Source: Marisa cornuarietis
Lineage: Eukaryota > Mollusca > Gastropoda > Architaenioglossa > Ampullariidae
Assembly (NCBI GenBank): GCA_004794655.1
Contig: SMMW01000153.1
Coordinates: 3,296,501 to 3,360,500 of the forward strand
DNA length: 64,000 nt
Reading direction: 5' to 3'
The notes under the pieces were generated by a model that worked only from the letters and a program-made list of their open reading frames with translations, had not been told where the DNA came from and did not search any database. Below are positions 47,503-60,894 of this stretch, piece by piece (the first letter of the stretch is position 1; each line of letters opens with the position of its first letter). The translations under genes were made by a program, and so were the position numbers.

Positions 47503-47640
47503 TGCGCACGCACAATCCTATTTTCTGACATACTGCCACATCTGTCTCTCATGCACCTTCTGTTAGAAATCGACAGAAAATAATTATCAATAATATCACT
47601 AACCTTACAGCCTGCGGAACTGAATAATAAAGATTTGATT
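47178..47640 (+). terminator. PPM1E-like 3' UTR and candidate poly(A) signal
   Basis: AATAAA at 47626-47631 is the first canonical poly(A) signal after the stop codon. The UTR before it contains a TC/CA dinucleotide tract at about 47467-47502. A longer 3' end further right is possible. Confidence 0.45.
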
Positions 47641-49926
47641 ATATATGCTCAGTCTACTTGTAGAGTGTAATGTAACTGAGAATTCAGTAGCTGCACTGAT
47701 ATTTTTCTTTTTTGTTTGGTGTTTATCTCCTTAAAGAAAGGACATTGTTAGTAATAGTTAAAGTCAGCACTGCTTGAAAATGTTGACTGTTTCATATTTC
47801 TTTACTGTTTTAATTATTTCATTTTTTCAGTCTACATTTTTCTTTTTTCAAGGCTTGTTCTGTAAGCCATGTAAGAATTTACTCAGGGGTGTAAAATGAG
47901 CCATTCCAGTTATTTGGCACATGATTCCATAAGAATACTTATATCTTAAGATTTAAGTAACTTTGTTAAGAGCACTGTCTTTTGGATCAGAAGTTAGCAT
48001 TTAAAAATTGCTGAAACTGCTTCAAAACTTACTTTAATTCAACCATTTTCAGGCGTTTTTCTCCTCCCTCTGTTGAACTATTCTTGATGTCGGTCATATT
48101 CTATACATCTCTATTATATGACATTTACTGCTTGTGTAAATTAGAGTACCTTTTGACTAGGGCTGGTGCTGTCTTCTCAAGTGATAGGCCATGAAAAATT
48201 AGACCTTTTCTGACACCCTGTAGGTCACATGGATGATTTAGTTAAACCCAGCAGTGGAGCCTGATACTATAACCCTATTATGGCACTTACAAATGTAGAG
48301 CCACAGCTGATACTTGTATTGAAGCTTGAAACTGATGCTGATTAGAGGTTCTGTTTTATAAGCAAAAGACTGTTTTATATACAAACTGTTTCTTCAATTT
48401 TTCAATTTTGGAGTCTGATAATCAAAAACTTCTTTAAGCAGTGACGTGAATGCCACCAACTCTTTAAAATTTCTTACAAAATAAAACTTTCTGAATAACA
48501 TGCACATTTAGTGCAGATACAAAGCTTAAGTCAGAAAAACGGTTAAAGTCCAGAGAGAAAATGAGATACGGCATAAAAACGCTGGATGTCTTTTTTTTTT
48601 CTTTTACAATTTTTCATAAGATTCAGGATAGCGTCCTTATTTATGTCTTCTTACTCCAAGTCTATCTGAGATCACCAGGTGTCTAAAAAAAATCTCCCTC
48701 CTTCTTTGCTTCTGCTATTTTTTTAATCATCTGCTGAATTTCTGGAAACATATTAGGGAGAGTGATTTCTAATTTTCGATTCAAAAACCTCAGCTTATAT
48801 TCTTTTCAAATATGGTTTGGGGATTGGGAAACATTTTAAAGGACATAGCCAAGAGACTTTTAGCCTGTTATTAAAGAAAGAATCTACAAAGAAGGAGGGA
48901 TAGATTCATAGCTCTGAAAATATATTTTAGGTTTGTTTCATACTAACAGTGGATAAGCTAAGAAAGCTGATCATCATGCACAGGGATGACAGAAAAAAAT
49001 GCAGTGATATTCTAAATTTAGCAAGTTGACATTCTGAAATTCATTTTGCCTTTGTAAAAGTGTCTAGTCTGAGCTGCCACATCTGTGAGAGAACTTTCAA
49101 CTTTTTAAATATTTGGACCAGCAACTATTTAAGAGAGTAAGTGACTGTGTGGTGTAACTGAGTGAGAAAACACATCATAGCTGTTGAATGTATTATTCTT
49201 GAAATCCAAAGCGCAAAGGAAGAGATTAGAATGAATTCCTTTGTCATTATATTTCCCCTCATCCCCTATACTTGTTTGTTTTTGTTTTATCATCACAGAT
49301 GCTTGCTTATTTAACAGCTAATAAGACTGCAGGAATTTTTTATAAATAATTTATGGCAAGGTTTGTTCAAGGATAGCTTTCTGACCACATCTTGTTTCAG
49401 ACGTAGTCCCCCAGATAGAGGCATATTACATCAGGCGTGTTCTCCAACCATCCTTCACTCCAGGTCAAATGCTGATGTTTGATCTGATGTTAGCAAAGTT
49501 TTACTGATTTAAAGGCCATTAAAGTCACAGCAGGCAGAAAGTTTACTTCACATCCATTTTATTTGAAAGTAGAGTTAAAAGTGCTAAGTAGACTGTTTTG
49601 ATCTGTGTTGCATGTGTTTCAAACTAGAGATTTTTGGGAAGGGAGGATTTCTGGTTGCTTTGCTTTATTTTATTTTTATTTTTTCATTATTATTGTTTGC
49701 ACTACCCTGCATTACATTGCATGCAGATGTACACAGCAAGTGTTGCACTTCATGTTTCTAGTCAACCAGTCACATTACTTCCATTGACCATATTTCAGCA
49801 ATTTTTAGTGTTAGGGTCCTGCTCAAAAATTATCTTTCATTTTTAAATGGAGCTGCCTACTGTTTACTGTCTACTTCAGGAGAAGACCTAAAATACAAAA
49901 AGAAAATAATCCTTATTATTGCACAC
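47641..49926. other. Intergenic or distal 3' UTR sequence
   Basis: AT-rich, with no open frame of note and no recognised repeat. It may be part of a long 3' UTR. Confidence 0.45.
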
Positions 49927-50196
49927 TTACCAAACATCACATGACACACAGTGGTGCTGTGTTTGCTTCTTTGTTTGCTCATTTACTTGTTATCATTCAT
50001 GCTTTTTCAATTCTGCATAGGTTCAAAATGGGGAAATTAGTTGCAAGTCTATATAAGTACATTACCAAACATCACATGACACACAGTGGTGCTGTGTTTG
50101 CTTCTTTGTTTGCTCATTTACTTGTTATCATTTATGCTTTTTCAATTCTGCATAGGTTCAAAATGGGGAAATTAGTTGCAAGTCTATATAAGTACA
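49927..50196 (+). repeat. 135-bp tandem duplication, two near-identical copies
   Basis: Units 49927-50061 and 50062-50196 differ at a single base (ATCATTCATGC versus ATCATTTATGC). Since 135 is divisible by three, an 87-codon frame stays open across both (MTHSGAVFASLFAHLLVII...). I see no reason to call it a gene. The low divergence indicates a recent duplication. Confidence 0.95.
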
Positions 50197-52540
50197 TTCT
50201 ATAGAGTTAATGTCATAAACTGCACCATTCAACAGGTGGTCCAGCGTGATGGAGGTGAAGTATTGTATGGCACCTCACAGTGTCTTAATGATCACAGAAT
50301 ATTTTTGTATCTTATAGCATAATTTTCCTATATGTATTTAATAATAACCAGTTGACAATAGTGACTATTTGTGATGCTGAACAAAGCCCTTCTTCTTCGA
50401 GGAGACATGCAACTATGGGCCTTGAGTAACTGCACATATGTTTTGTTTCTTGTGTGCATAGATGCACTTATTAAAAATCATGTTGGTGTTCATAATTATT
50501 GCCCATGTTCTATTTAGATGAAAGATATTAATAATGTACCCTATTTCAAATAACATGGACATCAGTCCCATGCTTTTTTTTTAAGTTTTTTAGTTACTTA
50601 GTTAAAGATCACAGATGGAATGGTTGGAGTTTGTACTTATTTTGTTTCTTTTTTTAGATTAAGTTATTCAAGTAGACCTGCTGTTTGATATATATATATA
50701 TATATCCCAATATTTTGTTCTTAAAATAATAATGCCTTGTAACCAGTTTTGATTTGGCTGCTATTGCATTCATATTGATTTCTTCTTTGTGGAATTCTCC
50801 TGATGATGGGTTTCTGTGTGAGAGAATCAAACAAGCATGATAGGTCTCAGAATGCAGGTATTTTGTCAGTCCATTTAAGTAAGTTATAGTTTCATTGGAG
50901 GAAACTCTGTGTGTGTGTGTACGTGTGTGTGTTTGTGTACGTGTGCACATGCAAGTGTGCCTGCATATATCTCTATAAGCACATAGATGTGCATATTTTC
51001 CTGCCCCTCTCTATCCACATCATCATGAAGAGTAGGAGGGGAATCGATGTAAACTGAAAAACTTTTCTGATGTGGTTTATGAATTATGGCAGCCTCTGTT
51101 ATACAGTTAAATAGAATGTAGGGTTTCGACATGCCACACCAGAGAGCAGAAAAGTCTGCCCCTCCACATGACTGGTTTCCAGTCCCTAACCTGCTTGGTC
51201 TGGAAATAGTTGCTATCACTGCCAGTCAGTAGTCCAAGTGACAGCAAACAAAAATGCCTCAGAGTTATATGGTCACAATTGGGATTTCGTCACAGGTTGT
51301 GAACTAAACTTTTGACAAGATTCCATTTAAAAACAAAGTGGCTTTTTTTTCTTTTTTTTTGTAGATTGACCCTATCTGGTGTGGTCCATGGTGACAGCAT
51401 GCAGCCTTCTTCCATCTTCACTCATGCCTGCTTACTGACGTAACTGTGATAGGTGCAACTAGTGTCTTAATGCAGGACTATTATTTTTGTCTCATTCTTG
51501 ATTTTAAGACAAATTGGTGGGAAGGAGAGGGGGCATTCTTGGTATGCAGAAGAAATGTCCTTCCTGAAACCATGTTCCTTTTCATGATAAAGATTCAACC
51601 ATGAGATTTTGTAGTGCATCCATTCAAAAGTATGAGTTATGTGCCAATGTGCGTATATGCAGATGGGCTGATAGCACCAGTTGTAATGACTTGCATTGCT
51701 TGGTTTTCTTTGGCCAGTCACTTTTTTAGATTTACAAAGTCCCTCATTTTCCATAAGAATGTCTTGAAAATATTCTCTTAAGTAGACAGCTTTAAGTTTT
51801 ATTATTACCACAATCTGCGCAGGAAAGTCTGTGAATGGGTGAACTTAGTCATCTTGCTTTTGATGTTTATAAAGCAGTTGGCATCCGTTGATGAAAAAAG
51901 TATCACCACCTTCACTTTTATTCTCGATGTTAATTTACCCTTGAGGCTCTTTGTGTGTGAGAGAGAGTGTTTTGTGTGTGTGTGTGTGTGTAAATGAATG
52001 CTAGTGTTTGTTGGAGAAATGGTTTTTTTGGTCTCTCCTAAAAGCATTTAACAATATAGGTGCTATGTAAAGCATAACATGTTAAAATTTTGTTCTCATA
52101 TCCCTTCTCTGCCTCTATTAATATTTTGTTGCAGTTCACTCATTATAATCTGTGGATTTTAATTCAACATGTTTTGCTGCTTCTGCATCAACTCTTCCAC
52201 CCAAATCTTTCTGTTAATGCCTGAAGGGCTTCTTTTCTCACACAGTTTGCATCATTTCTTCAATGCCAGACTGTGTGAAATTGGTTGGTTTTTTTGTTTT
52301 TTTTTTGCAGAAGTCCATTCCACTTTTGCTTGAATTAATGTCGCCACTTTTTTTATAAATGTGTCTAATTCAATTCTGTTTTTTATTTTTGTAGAAAAAA
52401 AGAGTGTATGAGAAATAGAGAGTCTGTGACTGTGTAATTCATATACGTATATTTTGACTTTTAATTAAGAAAGATATCAGCATAATATCAGGGGTAGTTA
52501 AATCATTGACAGTTCACTCACAGGCATTCACAGTTCATCT
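50197..52540. other. Intergenic sequence
   Basis: AT-rich with TA and GT runs (50688-50706, 50909-50946, 51974-51992). No gene is recognised on either strand. Confidence 0.45.
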
Positions 52541-52544
52541 CAGG

Positions 52545-52738
52545 GTGAGCAAGGCATGTGGTGCTACTCTGAGACATTCATCGCCACCAAGACTGTGAAG
52601 ACTGTAGGTCATGGCTTCGGATCTCATCTATGATATACATAATTTCTTTCTGTATAAGGCATCTCTCCGCAGGGCTGGATTACCAGCTTGCCACGAGATA
52701 GTTTTACTTGCCTAGTTGACATAAAACAACAGTAACCA
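52545..52738 (+). mobile_element. Old, diverged SINE family 1 copy
   Basis: The order of blocks is kept but degraded: CATGGCTTCGGATCTCATC (B-box region), GGCATCTCTCCGCAGGGCTGG and TTTTACTTGCCTAGTTGACATAAAACA. The A-box end is weak. Confidence 0.5.
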
Positions 52739-55345
52739 GCCTTCATCTCAGGGAGTCGTTAAAAACGTTGCAGCAGAGGACTTTGAGGCTTTTTCACTAG
52801 TTGCTAATTGAAGCTAAGGAAAGTGGGAGGTAGTGAAATTTCTTTCTAAAGTTGTTGTCTAAAACTGTGGGACAAAAAAGAAGGCTTTACAAATTTCAGG
52901 TGTGTGGCAAGTGGTGAATAAACTGGAAAAAAAAATGTTAAAAAATTGTCCTCTTCCTTGCAGCACCAATCTTTACAAAAGCTTTGTTAGAGATAAATTG
53001 TCACAGGTACTTAACATCTGAATTAGCAAATCACAGAACAGGTGTGTTTTGTGAGATGCAGGTAATGTGTGTATGCTTGGTGGGAGGGTGGAACGGGAAG
53101 GTTAGGGTGGCATAAATGTAAATTTTTCATCTATCTCAAATTATGTTTCCCTTAATCTCGGTACAGAAAAACGTTTTGTACTTTTTTTTCTGTTTGCCTT
53201 TTTTTTAAGGGGTGGGTGGGAGAGGAGAGTGACTGGCTAATTTTTTTTAATCTTCTTATCATTTGTATTTATGTGGTGCATTTGTAGTTATCTTTTTTCA
53301 CAGATTACTGCCTCTGATGTATACTTCATGTACAAAGCCTCAATATAATGCATATAAATATATATGGAATGTTCTTCAGTGATATTCTGCTGCAGAGGTT
53401 TTATTTATGACTCATCAACAGCTGTTCTGACCAGATTATTATTGAAGGGGACCAGCAAACCGGTGTCTTTGTTTATCAGAAGAAACAAGTTTGATCTTCA
53501 CTGCATAGTGTTTCTGCATGTTGTTCCTTGTTCCAAATACCCTATCGGCCCAAAAGCTTTTGATGAGAAAGTAAGATAGGTACTTCTCTTCACTTGTTTC
53601 ATAGAGGTACAATTTTCATGTATTTTTATTTTGTGCATAAAGAAAGCAGTGAAGAAAAGCAAACATTTTTGAATACAAATGATTAGCTAGCGTAGTACAT
53701 GAAGGTCACACCTAGAGACAGCACACCACATGGGAATTAGTCTGCTTTTGACTGTGCAACAACCCATGCTGGTACCTGTTAATACTCTTCTGGCCAAATG
53801 AAAACAGGAAGAAAACAATATCAAAGCTGGAAATATAGCTTATATGTCTACAAAATTTGCTGAACCAGTCTTGTGAAAGGCTACAGTATGCATAAATGCA
53901 CCTAAGTAGATGAATGCATTCATGTACAGACATTTTCTAGAGAACTAAAACATTTTCAAATTAGCTTTGCCAGAGATTCTTTTTTGCAGGACAGTACCAG
54001 CACATGTTTAATGAGTGGCTTAAATAGTGATCAAAATAGAAAAAAGATCTTGACAGTCTGACTTAATATGTACTTAAAAAAAGGCAGGTGGTTGAGTTTC
54101 ATGTTTTGTGTGGATTCCATATAGTACTCATGAGCTCTTGAAAGTCATTGAGATAACAGCCAGACCAAATGTCACATACAGTCAAAGGTCTGAAGTCATG
54201 TAAAAATGGTCACAGAACAAGTGCAGTTTGCTTTTGTAAGTTAAAACATTTCTCTAGAACTCACGGGGGATAGGTTTCTTGTCTCGAGTTGAAACCTTTC
54301 ACTACAATTTATGGGGGATTTGGGATTGGGGGGGTAGGGAGTTGTAAATATGGTAAATTCTCTTCTAAGACACAGTCTTAGTTCATTACTCCATAACTTT
54401 TTTTTTTTTTTTTTTTTTTGGTTTATCATTCTGTATTTAGAAGCCAAGACAGATATTACTTTCTACAAAACTTTTGTTAAAAAAATTGTTTCTATTCTCC
54501 TGTGATGTCAAATGTCATCTTGTGACAAGCAGGAATGTAATCTTTACATCATCTTTGAATTTTTATTGAATCTGATTTTTACTTAATTTCATAGATGTCT
54601 ATGGACTGAAATGCAACTACCCTGCCCAAATAAGACGTATCATGATGTAGTAGCAACCTAATATGTTAATTTATGTATTGGATCCATATATTGTTACTGG
54701 TCGCTGTATTCCTCATATGCATGTGTGTATGTGTTTGGAAGTGGGCAAGTGTATTTTCCAAGATATCATCTGATACTTGCAGCTGAAGAGCTGGTTAATT
54801 TAGAATGGTATTGCATGTAAAGAGATATATGAGGAAAACAATGATTTTTATAATAAAAAAAGGATTGTTTTGTTTCACTTTGTTGAGAAGAGCATTGTAA
54901 TAAAAAGTGTGAACACGTAACAAATGGAATACCTTTAAACAAGCCTGTTTAATTTTCTTGATGAACTCTGAAGATGTAATATAGTCAAATTTATTTATAT
55001 TAAGAGTTTCTTTAATCTTCCATAATAACATTGCAGTAGTTGAAATATACTCTGATGCATACATGCTACTCTGTCCTCTACTGTCCCTCACCCACAGAAA
55101 GATTGAGCAGTATGTCATAACCTGTTTCAGAACATACTGTTAGAACTAACAGATCACAGCACTGAATATTGTGCACTGTAATATGCATCTCTTTATGTAG
55201 GAGATCTGTTTGTGTATTTTAAACCTCGTCAGATATACGTCCACTGTTGGTCTACCACCGCAATGAAATCTAAACCTAAATTCCAGATATGCCTTGGGCA
55301 AAAGGTTGTTGGACTGCAAGTTGTTCGGGCCATGGTGGTCCAAGA
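52739..55345. other. Intergenic sequence
   Basis: AT-rich, with a poly(T) run at 54399-54420. No gene or repeat family is recognised. Confidence 0.45.
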
Positions 55346-55790
55346 TTTATTATTATTATTAAAGTAGATTTATATAGCGCAATTTTCAACCCCAGAGTCG
55401 ACTCAATGCGCTTTCAAAAAAACAAACAAACAAAAAAACAGATTGACACAGAAACCATGTTCAAACAAAGACCAAACTTATTAACAATTATACAGAGACA
55501 TTGCAACAAACAAAAATACAAGGTAGAGAAAGAAAATACCGGACACAAGCATGAACATAACATCTAAAGGATAACATTGAGAGTCATGGTGTGGCGGAGT
55601 CTACAGCTGTGAGCAAACCATTCGACGAATGTCAGCAGACACAGTCACAGTGAGTGAACTCAATACGCCCAGAGCACGCATTTAGGGTGAGCATTGTTGC
55701 CTCATTCAAGAAATACGATGAATTGAAAAGACATCAGTCGTGTGGTAAAGTGCATGGCCTCGCATGTCGGCGACCGCATTTAAGAGAATA
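55346..55790 (-). mobile_element. Minus-strand LINE 3' end (fragment)
   Basis: Begins with TTATTATTATTATTAAAGTA then ATTTATATAGCGCA and GAGTCGACTCAATGCGCTTT, the reverse complement of the 'GCGCTATATAAAT...TAATAA' tail common to L2/CR1-like LINEs in molluscs. The remaining sequence is consistent with a degraded 3' region. The right boundary is approximate. Confidence 0.55.
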
Positions 55791-56505
55791 ATCATTTAAT
55801 ACAAAACTACTAAAAAGACAAAACATCTTTTTCAGTGTAAAATAACTAAAATGAATATATATGCAAGTATAGCTGACAAACTCTACAATTCAGGAAAAGT
55901 TAAAAGTTATCTAATATATGCGTGTGACATATGGTACTGTATGCCTATGTGTGTCAGCATTTGTTAACATTTATTTACACATGGTAGATTTGAAGAGCGT
56001 AAACAGTAAATCTAAATATTGTAATTTCTGGGAACCACCTTCAGAAATGTTTACTTCATCATTTATTAATACATTTTGAGATCAAAGTCCAGATTCCTAG
56101 TATAAACATTTTGACAGCCTGACATTTTCACTGCAGAAGTGCCACCACATACAAAAGTCAATAACCCTTGTGGTACTATCACTATTGCTAGCGTCTCAAT
56201 TTAAGGTATGAGGAACAATTATATTTAAGACAATTCAAAATCACAAAACAAAAAATATGAATGTACATACCAAATCCACACTAGGAACAAATTATACATG
56301 TTGGTGACTCACAAATCCAAGAGGTATTACATACTGTGCAATATGTATATACAAACACAAGGGCAAAGCAAATTATACAGGTTAGTGACATAACTGAAAG
56401 AGATTTGTGTACACAACTGTAATACATGCATGTAGGCCAAAGCAAATTCAAGGGATATGTATCACTGCGCATATAGGTAAAATGTAAAGGTCATCCTCTA
56501 ACTTT
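55791..56505. other. Intergenic sequence with a weak repeat pattern
   Basis: The phrases AAATTATACAGGTT, 'GTGACA' and 'ACAAATC' recur at about 56288, 56370, 56768 and 56840 with spacing near 70-90 bp. This suggests an old minisatellite on both sides of the SINE at 56512. No gene is recognised. Confidence 0.4.
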
Positions 56506-56511
56506 TTCAGA

Positions 56512-56745
56512 TCGTTGGGGGAAGAGGTGTTGGAGACCTCGCTTTTCTCAGAGCCAGCTATATGTGAGGGTGGTGCCCATTTCCTCTCCCTCGCTCCCTT
56601 AACTTGCCCAACCCTCTATGGAGTCAGGTACCCATTCCCACCAGCTGGGTTGACTGGGGGAAGTTTGTTGTGCAAATCAGGTATTGAACCAGTGTTTTTG
56701 CTTGGACACCAGCGATATAACCACTCGGCTATCTGCTTCCCCAAC
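56512..56745 (-). mobile_element. SINE family 2, best copy
   Basis: On the minus strand it begins GGGGAAGCAGATAGCCGAGT, has a B box GGTTCAATACC, then CCCAGTCAACCCAGCTGG, TGGGTACCTGACTCCATAGA, a CTCACATATAGCTGGCTCTG block and ends near CTCTTCCCCCAACGATCTG. The A and B boxes mark a tRNA origin (Leu/Ser-like A box). Its two ends are loosely complementary (GGGGAAG...CTTCCCC). Confidence 0.85.
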
Positions 56746-57771
56746 TGTGCATAGACACCTGAGCAAAATTAATTATACAGGTTGGTAACAAACAAATCTA
56801 AGAGATGTTTACATAATGGGAAAAATATTCACAAGAGGTACGGCAAATAAAGCAGGTTGGTGGCAAAGAAATACTAGAAATATGAATGTGCACAATGAAT
56901 AATAATTATACACACCTCTTTAGGGAAAGTTCCACATGTTTAAAGTGCATTGAGAAAATGAAGAATAACCATAATATCTGTGATAATCTACTGTGATAAT
57001 TTGTGAAAAACATGATTAGTTGGAGTACATCAGTCTTGCAGGTTTTTTTTCAAGTCCCAGAAGAACTCGGAGCATATGTGTGTTTACATAACCATTACAA
57101 GAACATTTCTTATCATCGGTGAAAGTGGCGAACACATGCTGAGCTGTTGGTTGCACCAGCCGACAGACGAAAGATTCTAACAAAGTCTTTTCACGTGTAA
57201 GCAGGCATTTTGATGTGGGCAAAGTTTTGTTTTGTTTTGTTTTTGTTTTGTTTTTTGGTATGCTAAGTGAAAGTGTAAATCCTTCTCGAAACACACTTGT
57301 CCATCGATCAGTGTGAAGCTCTTTAGCACACCTGCAAGTTACATTTGAAGATTTTTCAAGGAATAATATTTAAAGTCTTGGGATGTCTTCTTTGGTTGAT
57401 TAATACTTCAAAAGCCTACATTGCAAAATAAATAAAATTTTTAAAGTCTTGGTTTGACTTATCGGGATGGCTGTTGAAATCTCCAGATCCAACTTGATAA
57501 TGAAATGGGAGTCTTCTGGATATGCACTTGATTTCACTCAGAGTATAAATCTTTATGGTGAGTACATGCAAGTACATGGCATATCTACAGATAATGCAAG
57601 ACAGTCTGGGCACACATACTTCAATCTTGTCAATGAGAGCTCCAAACCCAGAGCAAACATGATATATGAAGTCATTGCTCACAGCTCTGGGAGCCTCCCT
57701 CTCTTGGTGACATGAGATTTTCCCCTGTGCCATCAGGTCGCTCCGTGAGCAGCAGTAAACAAATAACATGC
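56746..57771 (-). other. 3' flank of the scramblase gene
   Basis: Downstream of the scramblase stop codon on the minus strand. It is likely 3' UTR. Open frames here on either strand show no family signature. A TTTTG run occurs at 57225-57257. Confidence 0.45.
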
Positions 57772-57813
57772 CTACGAGTCGTTGTCGTCTTTGTACTCAA
57801 ACAGCATGAAATC
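57772..57813 (-). CDS. PLSCR: Scramblase exon 9 (terminal)
   Basis: Acceptor cctccttttag. It encodes [13 protein letters not shown] and TAG (57774-57772). DFMLFE corresponds to 'DFMFFE' at the C-terminus of human PLSCR1. Confidence 0.92.
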   Translation of the reverse strand, partial: DFMLFEYKDDNDS

Positions 57814-58241
57814 CTAAAAGGAGGAAAAACTGTCTTGTCAGTGAGCAAAGTTGTACCAATGACGTGCAGTATATAATACAAGCTAATGGTTGAACATATA
57901 CCGATAGACCGTGAGGATAAGCTCACCCAGTACCAGATAGAAACAAAAATATTTCAAAATATTAATAAAGTATGACTGTAAAGATAACATTATTTTACAT
58001 TAAAGTTATTATAATCGTTTCTGAAAGTGTAAGCTGTTAGAATATCTCGGCTGCCCTCTGTCTACATGATGTCAAACTCTGATAAACGCTTTATTGTCTG
58101 AAAGTCATCTCCAAGTGTAAGCTAGTGAGCACATCTACAAAAGTCAAGTACACATAGGTATCCAGTCAAGCCAACAGGATTATATTTAGAAGACCAGCAA
58201 CATTTTTTGGAAACATGGCAAAATATATTTATAATAAGGCC

Positions 58242-58280
<39 letters not shown>

Positions 58281-60291
58281 TACAGGTTTGTCTACTTACT
58301 ACGTATAGACAAAGACCGATCATCAAGGCTTTTTTCTTGACATCCAGGTCCATAGGAACTAAGATGAGAGAAGAAAACGTAGAAAATCTCAGTATAAAGA
58401 CATATTGATATATTCCCTAGCTGGGTAAATAAAACAAATATTTCTTTAAAGCTCTCCTCTCTTACTTCTTGATCTCTTGTTGGTTTGTTGTTGTTTTTTT
58501 TTGATCGAAGTTCTTTGGGTGTTCTTGCCTCTCTTCATCCCAAAACATGCTCACGCGAAACACACGAAACACACTCACGTGAAACATACACGAAACACAC
58601 TCACACAAAACATACATAAAATACACTCACATAAAATATACATGAAATACACTCATGCACATAAAATATACATGAAATACACTCTCGTGAAACACACTCA
58701 CACGAAATATACTCACATGAAACACAGAAGTTATCAGCAGTTGTAAACCACTCTTTCATCACTCCGCTCCACTGCTTGGCGACTTTGCCCCATGATGACC
58801 CTTTGACGTCATACACCTACAGAGAATTGAAAAAGTAAACTTTGTCCACCTGCTTAGTCCGTCAAGATAAATGCACTGACATTTATAGAATGCTGTCGAG
58901 GGTAAAAACAAGACGTCCTCTCTTTAGAGTTTGGTAAGGCTTTTAGGGGTAGTATAAAGGTGGAACTGGTTTTTTAATTTTAAGTTGTAGGGATTTTTTT
59001 TTAAATTTTGGGCAGTTAGTCGACCAGCGTAGTATGGAGGGAAAGGGGTGAGACATGGGGGTGGGGGGTGGAAGAGAAGTAACGTTCGCGACAGGAACAA
59101 AATTCTTCCCCCCTATTCTCATGTGTCTTTCTGGTTCTTTCTTTTGAGGGTTTTCAAACAGTTGGTAAGATATGTCAGCGGGTACATGGACGGTGTATCC
59201 CCTTTCATCACTCATCTCATTATAACATCACTCGTCCCCTTCCGCCTAGAAACGATTTCGCACTATGACCTTTGAGGGGAGAGGGAGTGGGGGAGGAACA
59301 TAGAGTACCCGGAGAAAACCCCCCACGGCCAGCCTTTCGAACATGAGGTTACAGGTGTTACATACAGATGACTCCCGACACAAGATGTAAACTCAGGGCC
59401 TATCTCTGCAGTGGTGACAAACGAGTGTTTTAAGCAACGTACCAGACTATACCCGGCGCCCCCGTAACTTTTAACCTTCGACATAGCCACTTTAACGTCG
59501 TGACCTTTGACGTAATCTTTTTAAACTGGAGACCTTGGTTCACCCGAAATCTCCTTCCCCTCCACCCGCTTCCCCCCCCCCCACCTCACGGAGAAGCATA
59601 GGAGAAGAGGGTGTGACATATACCGGGAAGTCTATGTCAGCAGTGCAGCAGATGTCCTGACACACGCATGGAGGACCCGACATCACCGCAACCAGCTGCC
59701 GGTCGGCGTCGTAGATGGCGGCACGGGGAGAGCAGCAGAAGTACCTGCAGCGGAGGATGCCATTGAACAAGTCTAAAAATCGCCATTCATAACCCTCAGA
59801 AAGTATTTACAACAAACTGTATTACACGCAATAAAGAAAAGTGCAAAGCAACTGAAAAACTATGCACAGAATGTGCAAAATAAATACAGATTAGGACATA
59901 ATGAAATGTTCACTACAGATAACGACAGAAATCTGAATTCTTCTTCTCTCTCTCGGCAGTGAGGCTGGCAATTATTATTCTTTTATTTTTATTATGTTCG
60001 TTAAACATCGTTTTAGCGCTACCAAATAAATATAAGCTTGTATGAGTTTGGATTGTTCTACAAAAATTTGGGAACTAGCTTACATTTTCCTGTTTAAAAA
60101 AAATCACAAAAATATATAGTGGTATTTATCCTCATTATCATTCAGACTGCATTTTTACATGTATCTTCACATCTTAGAACATTATTGTATCGTCCCTTTT
60201 GTAAGTGGTTATTTGTTGTTCTGTTGGAGGAAGGCGACGACGCCAGTAACTGACGTATCAATGACAACAATGGCGGTGATGGTATGATGGT

Positions 60292-60347
<56 letters not shown>

Positions 60348-60829
60348 TGGTATACTCGTATAACATACAAGTTACTGATGTAGCCCAAGATTTGTCCCGT
60401 GCGGTCCTGCACATACGCCATGTACCGACAGCTCTTGCATGGAAGACAGAAACATCCAGTACAACAGACAAAGTCCCTCACAAGGCGCATGACTTCCTGT
60501 CAGAGAGAGAGAAAGGAACGAGATCTGTTGTATACAAGTGAATGCTTGGTGTAATCTTTAAATGCATTGCTATTTGTCTCGAAAAATATGTACGAGTATT
60601 TTAACAGAGTGACACATATCTGATCAACATGCCAAAGGTGCTGATGAACATGTTTGGTCACACACACGCGCGCACACGCACACACACACACACACACACC
60701 TGCCCTGTATTGTCAGTGATGTGAAGAACAAATCCACGCGCTGTCCCACAAAAGATGCGATGACAAGTTTCAGATTCTGGAAAACAATGAAATGAAGTGG
60801 GCTGATATTTAAACACACACACACACACA

Positions 60830-60894
<65 letters not shown>

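Noticed and set aside
57416..57769. 117-codon minus-strand open frame downstream of the scramblase
   Set aside because: It lies after the scramblase stop codon, has no family signature and is most likely 3' UTR.
59624..59742. Starting scramblase exon 6 at the internal gcag near 59742
   Set aside because: It breaks phase with exon 5. The acceptor at 59773 completes Asn148 and keeps the frame.
60142..60471. Open frame with a long Val-Cys run as a protein
   Set aside because: It is the translation of a (GT)n microsatellite read past scramblase exon 5.
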